NCBI GenBank assembly: GCA_023663365.1
Contig: JAMPHP010000001.1
Span: 1,156,395-1,220,394 of the forward strand
Length of the DNA: 64,000 bases
DNA from: Muribaculaceae bacterium
GTDB taxonomy: Bacteria; Bacteroidota; Bacteroidia; Bacteroidales; Muribaculaceae
Direction of reading: 5' to 3'
Of this stretch, positions 61,715 through 64,000 are shown piece after piece. The notes beneath the pieces are model-generated. The model did not search any database and had not been told where the DNA came from. It saw nothing but the letters and a program-made list of their open reading frames with translations. Position 1 is the stretch's first letter, and each line of letters starts with the position of its first letter. The translations under genes and the position numbers were made by a program.

Positions 61715-62908
61715 ATGAGAACCGCAGCAATAACCGAGAAAGTATATTATATAGGTGTCAACGACCGCACCACACATAAGTTTGAAGGCCTTTGGCCGCT
61801 GCCCCTTGGAGTGAGCTACAACTCCTACCTGGCCGTCGGGAGCGAGCGTGTGGCCATCATCGACGGCGTCGAAGTGGCACACGCATTGGAGCAGATCGAC
61901 GAAATCAAGGCCATAATCGGCGACCGCAAGCCCGACTATCTCGTTATCAACCACATGGAGCCCGACCACTCGGGAGCAATCAGGATTTTGCGCAGCGCGT
62001 TCCCCGAGATCACCATCGTAGGCAACGCCCGCACACTCGCCATGGTGAAAGGCTATTATGGCATCGACATCAATACCCTGCAGGTGAAAGAGGGCGATAC
62101 CCTCCCGCTCGGCGCCGACTGCACATTGAACTTCATCCTCACCCCCATGGTGCATTGGCCCGAGACTATGATGACTCTCCTTGTGGAAGACGGCACTCTG
62201 TTCAGCGGCGATGCTTTCGGCTGCTTCGGTGCACTCAACGGTGCCGTGCTCGACACCGACATGGACTGCAGCCGATATATGCCCGAGATGGTGCGTTACT
62301 ACAGCAACATCGTGGGTAAATATGGTATGCCGGTGCAGAAAGCTCTCTCCAAGCTCGCAGGTAAGGACATCAGCACTATATGCACCACCCACGGCCCGGT
62401 GTGGCGCAGTATGCTCGCCGAGGTGGTGGATATGACAGGCAAGCTGAGTCGCTACGAGGCTCTCGACAGCGGAGTCACGATAGTCTACGGCTCAATGTAT
62501 GGCAACACCGCACACATGGCCGAGGCCGCAGCCGAAGCTCTCGCCGAAGCCGGCGTGCGCGATATTGCCGTGCACAATGCGTCGGTTTCCGAGCTAAGCT
62601 ATATCCTCGCCGACATCTTCCGCCACCGCGGCCTCATCATTCTGTCGCCCACGTATTCCGACGGCATCTTCCCGCCCGTAGAGGCTGTGTTGAGAGCTAT
62701 GGCCACACGTGGTGTGCGAGGCCGTGAGATTGCCGTAGTGGGCTCGTGTTCGTGGGCCGAGAAAGCATCGGCCGGAATAACAGGCATCCTCGAGAGTGCC
62801 GGCATTGCCTCCGACATCAAGCCAGTGACCATGCAGTACGCTCCCGATGCCGATGCGATAGAGCAGTGTATGGCTGCCGCCACAGCGCTGGCCGAGCGCT
62901 TGAAGTAG
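61715..62908 (+). CDS. FprA-type flavodiiron protein (oxygen/NO reductase)
   Basis: 397-aa protein with an N-terminal beta-lactamase-like diiron domain (1-250) and a C-terminal flavodoxin domain (about 255-395). The diiron ligands sit in HMEPDHSG near 81-88, with the later His in MVHWPETMM and the Asp in LFSGDAFG. The flavodoxin part has IVYGSMYGNTAHMAEA, the FMN phosphate loop. The enzyme reduces O2 to water or NO to N2O and protects anaerobes from oxygen and nitrosative stress. No rubredoxin is fused. Start at ATG 61715. Confidence 0.95.
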   Translation: MRTAAITEKVYYIGVNDRTTHKFEGLWPLPLGVSYNSYLAVGSERVAIIDGVEVAHALEQIDEIKAIIGDRKPDYLVINHMEPDHSGAIRILRSAFPEITIVGNARTLAMVKGYYGIDINTLQVKEGDTLPLGADCTLNFILTPMVHWPETMMTLLVEDGTLFSGDAFGCFGALNGAVLDTDMDCSRYMPEMVRYYSNIVGKYGMPVQKALSKLAGKDISTICTTHGPVWRSMLAEVVDMTGKLSRYEALDSGVTIVYGSMYGNTAHMAEAAAEALAEAGVRDIAVHNASVSELSYILADIFRHRGLIILSPTYSDGIFPPVEAVLRAMATRGVRGREIAVVGSCSWAEKASAGITGILESAGIASDIKPVTMQYAPDADAIEQCMAAATALAERLK

Positions 62909-62949
62909 TTGTGCGGGTACAGGAGTCCGCTTCCGCATAAAGAAAAAGA

Positions 62950-62986
62950 GAAAGTCCGCTTCGGGTCATCCCCGGGGCGGACTTTC
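62950..62986. terminator. Bidirectional terminator between the flavodiiron and phosphofructokinase genes
   Basis: GAAAGTCCGC (62950-62959) pairs with GCGGACTTTC (62977-62986). On the minus strand a TCTTTTTCTTT tail follows, which ends the pfp transcript. Confidence 0.8.
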
Positions 62987-63007
62987 TGCAAGCTGTTATT
63001 AGAAGGA

Positions 63008-64000
63008 TTATTTGTGCTGATGTTCGTACTTGAGCGTCATCGAGGGCTGGTCGCACACTTCTGCCGGACCGAAGTACTGGATGGGGCCGGGGTAGATGTA
63101 GCAGGTGTTGTGAGCCCAGTCGTCGCGCTGTGCGGCGAATTTCTTGAAGGGCGCACCGTCGAGGCGTACGAGAGCCTTTTGGATTACGGGCTTGTCTTCG
63201 GCGTTGCGGCGCTCGATGTTCATCATCATAGTGATGGGTATACCACCGGGAATCCACTGCACGGCGGGCTTCACGAGGTTGCGGATCGACGACATGTAGC
63301 CGGTCACGCCTGCGTTGATGAGCGCTGCGGCGTTGTAGCCGAGTGAGTAGCAGTAGTCAGCGTCGAAGTTGGAGGGGTCGGCGCAGCGGCCTTCGTAGCC
63401 GAAGAAGTGGTGAAGTGCGGAGAACTTGCCCTTGGCAGCCTTGAAAGCCTCGGAAGCGGCGAGCTTCTCGGCAACCATGCCGCTGAGCAGTTTTTCTGTC
63501 TCGATAAGCGATACCTGCACGTTGCCGTGGGGGTCACGGTCGAGCATGAGCTGGCGTGCAACGGAAGCGGGGAGGCTCTTGAGAGCGGCAACATTTGCTT
63601 CCGAGAGGTTCTCAAGGATAAATGCGGTGAGCTCTTCCTCGTTCATGCCGGCTACTTTGTCCTTGTTGGCGCCGAGGAGTTCGTTAAGCTCGCCGATAAG
63701 GCGCTTGAACTCGGGGATGAATTCAATAAGTCCTTCGGGGATGAGGACGGTACCGAAGTTGTTGCCGTCGGCGGCACGCGAGGTCACGATGTCGGCGATG
63801 TAGGTCACGATATCGTTGAGGCTCATGTCCTTTTCTTCAATCTCTTCGGAGATGAGGCAGATGTTGGGCTGAGTCTGGAGTGCGCACTCAAGGGCGATGT
63901 GGCTTGCGGAGCGGCCCATCAGCTTGATGAAGTGCCAGTATTTCTTGGCGGAGTTGCAGTCGCGCTGGATGTTGCCGATAACTTCGGAGTAAACCTTTGT
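63008..64000 (-). CDS. PPi-dependent 6-phosphofructokinase (N-terminus outside window)
   Basis: The C-terminal 330 residues of the long (~550-aa) diphosphate:fructose-6-phosphate 1-phosphotransferase, a glycolytic enzyme using pyrophosphate. Visible are [30 protein letters not shown] (the MGR.. element of the fructose-6-phosphate site), [43 protein letters not shown] and [14 protein letters not shown]. No frame interruption. The frame continues to the window edge, so the upstream part, including the PPi-binding GGDDS loop, is not seen. Confidence 0.93.
   Translation of the reverse strand, partial: TKVYSEVIGNIQRDCNSAKKYWHFIKLMGRSASHIALECALQTQPNICLISEEIEEKDMSLNDIVTYIADIVTSRAADGNNFGTVLIPEGLIEFIPEFKRLIGELNELLGANKDKVAGMNEEELTAFILENLSEANVAALKSLPASVARQLMLDRDPHGNVQVSLIETEKLLSGMVAEKLAASEAFKAAKGKFSALHHFFGYEGRCADPSNFDADYCYSLGYNAAALINAGVTGYMSSIRNLVKPAVQWIPGGIPITMMMNIERRNAEDKPVIQKALVRLDGAPFKKFAAQRDDWAHNTCYIYPGPIQYFGPAEVCDQPSMTLKYEHQHK

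Noticed and set aside
1..64000. CRISPR arrays, tRNA or rRNA genes, riboswitches, prophage genes.
   Set aside because: No regularly spaced repeats, clover-leaf sequences, conserved rRNA stretches or phage structural genes were recognised by eye. A covariance-model search (Rfam/tRNAscan) would be decisive.

Overview
The window is a stretch of a Bacteroidales chromosome, most likely a gut Muribaculaceae/Bacteroides relative. The grounds are promoters of the Bacteroidetes type (TTTG, 19-20 bases, TAnnTTTG), the conserved order DUF1599 - DoxX-like - tpiA - SPOR - folE, an UpxY antiterminator heading a polysaccharide locus, a GldB-like lipoprotein, a BT_0258-type NagB/PIG-L fusion, and several outer-membrane barrels. 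No rRNA, tRNA, CRISPR array or prophage was recognised. The family assignment is inference.

Layout. 1-3210 (minus): ftsH (cut by the window edge), rsfS and a LolC/E-like permease. 3389-6638: a lipoprotein and a DUF5723 outer-membrane protein. 6737-10466: DUF1599, DoxX-like, tpiA, SPOR and folE. 10758-33260: a Wzx/Wzy-type capsule or exopolysaccharide locus, started by UpxY behind a hairpin-containing leader. It holds a Wzy-like polymerase, at least seven glycosyltransferases (GT4, GT2, GT32, GT-D), two membrane acyltransferases, three left-handed beta-helix acyltransferases in tandem, WecC and WecB (UDP-ManNAc/ManNAcA supply), a Wzx flippase, a Sll1717-like P-loop ATPase, a decayed sugar transferase, an intact sugar transferase and a DegT aminotransferase. 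33339-37860 (minus): a NagB-like/PIG-L fusion and an agmatine-to-putrescine set (79-aa protein, aguA, aguB). 38025-46838: DUF4136 lipoprotein, hisS, a beta-barrel protein, dus, a stray GT2, a channel/urea-transporter pair, a secreted Ntn hydrolase and queA. 46889-53535 (minus): a FadL-like barrel, a low-complexity secreted protein, HdeD-like, a phosphoethanolamine transferase and a BamA/TamA-like barrel. 53619-62908: menD, menB and surE, then serC/serA (minus), then prfC, gldB-like and a flavodiiron protein. 63008-64000 (minus): a PPi-dependent phosphofructokinase, cut by the edge.

Most unusual points. (1) The third beta-helix acyltransferase of the capsule locus (25599-26155) is split by a run of nine Cs. 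Ten Cs would restore one continuous frame, so this looks like a slipped-strand ON/OFF switch caught OFF. (2) Two diverged copies of a ~165-bp palindromic, MITE-like element lie in opposite orientation at 30363-30526 and 36417-36581. One is beside a decayed sugar transferase and the other sits inside the aguA-aguB operon. They bracket 5.9 kb that could in principle invert by recombination. (3) A P-loop ATPase with no obvious role in sugar chemistry sits directly against the sugar-transferase remnant. Together these suggest a polysaccharide locus under active turnover and diversification.
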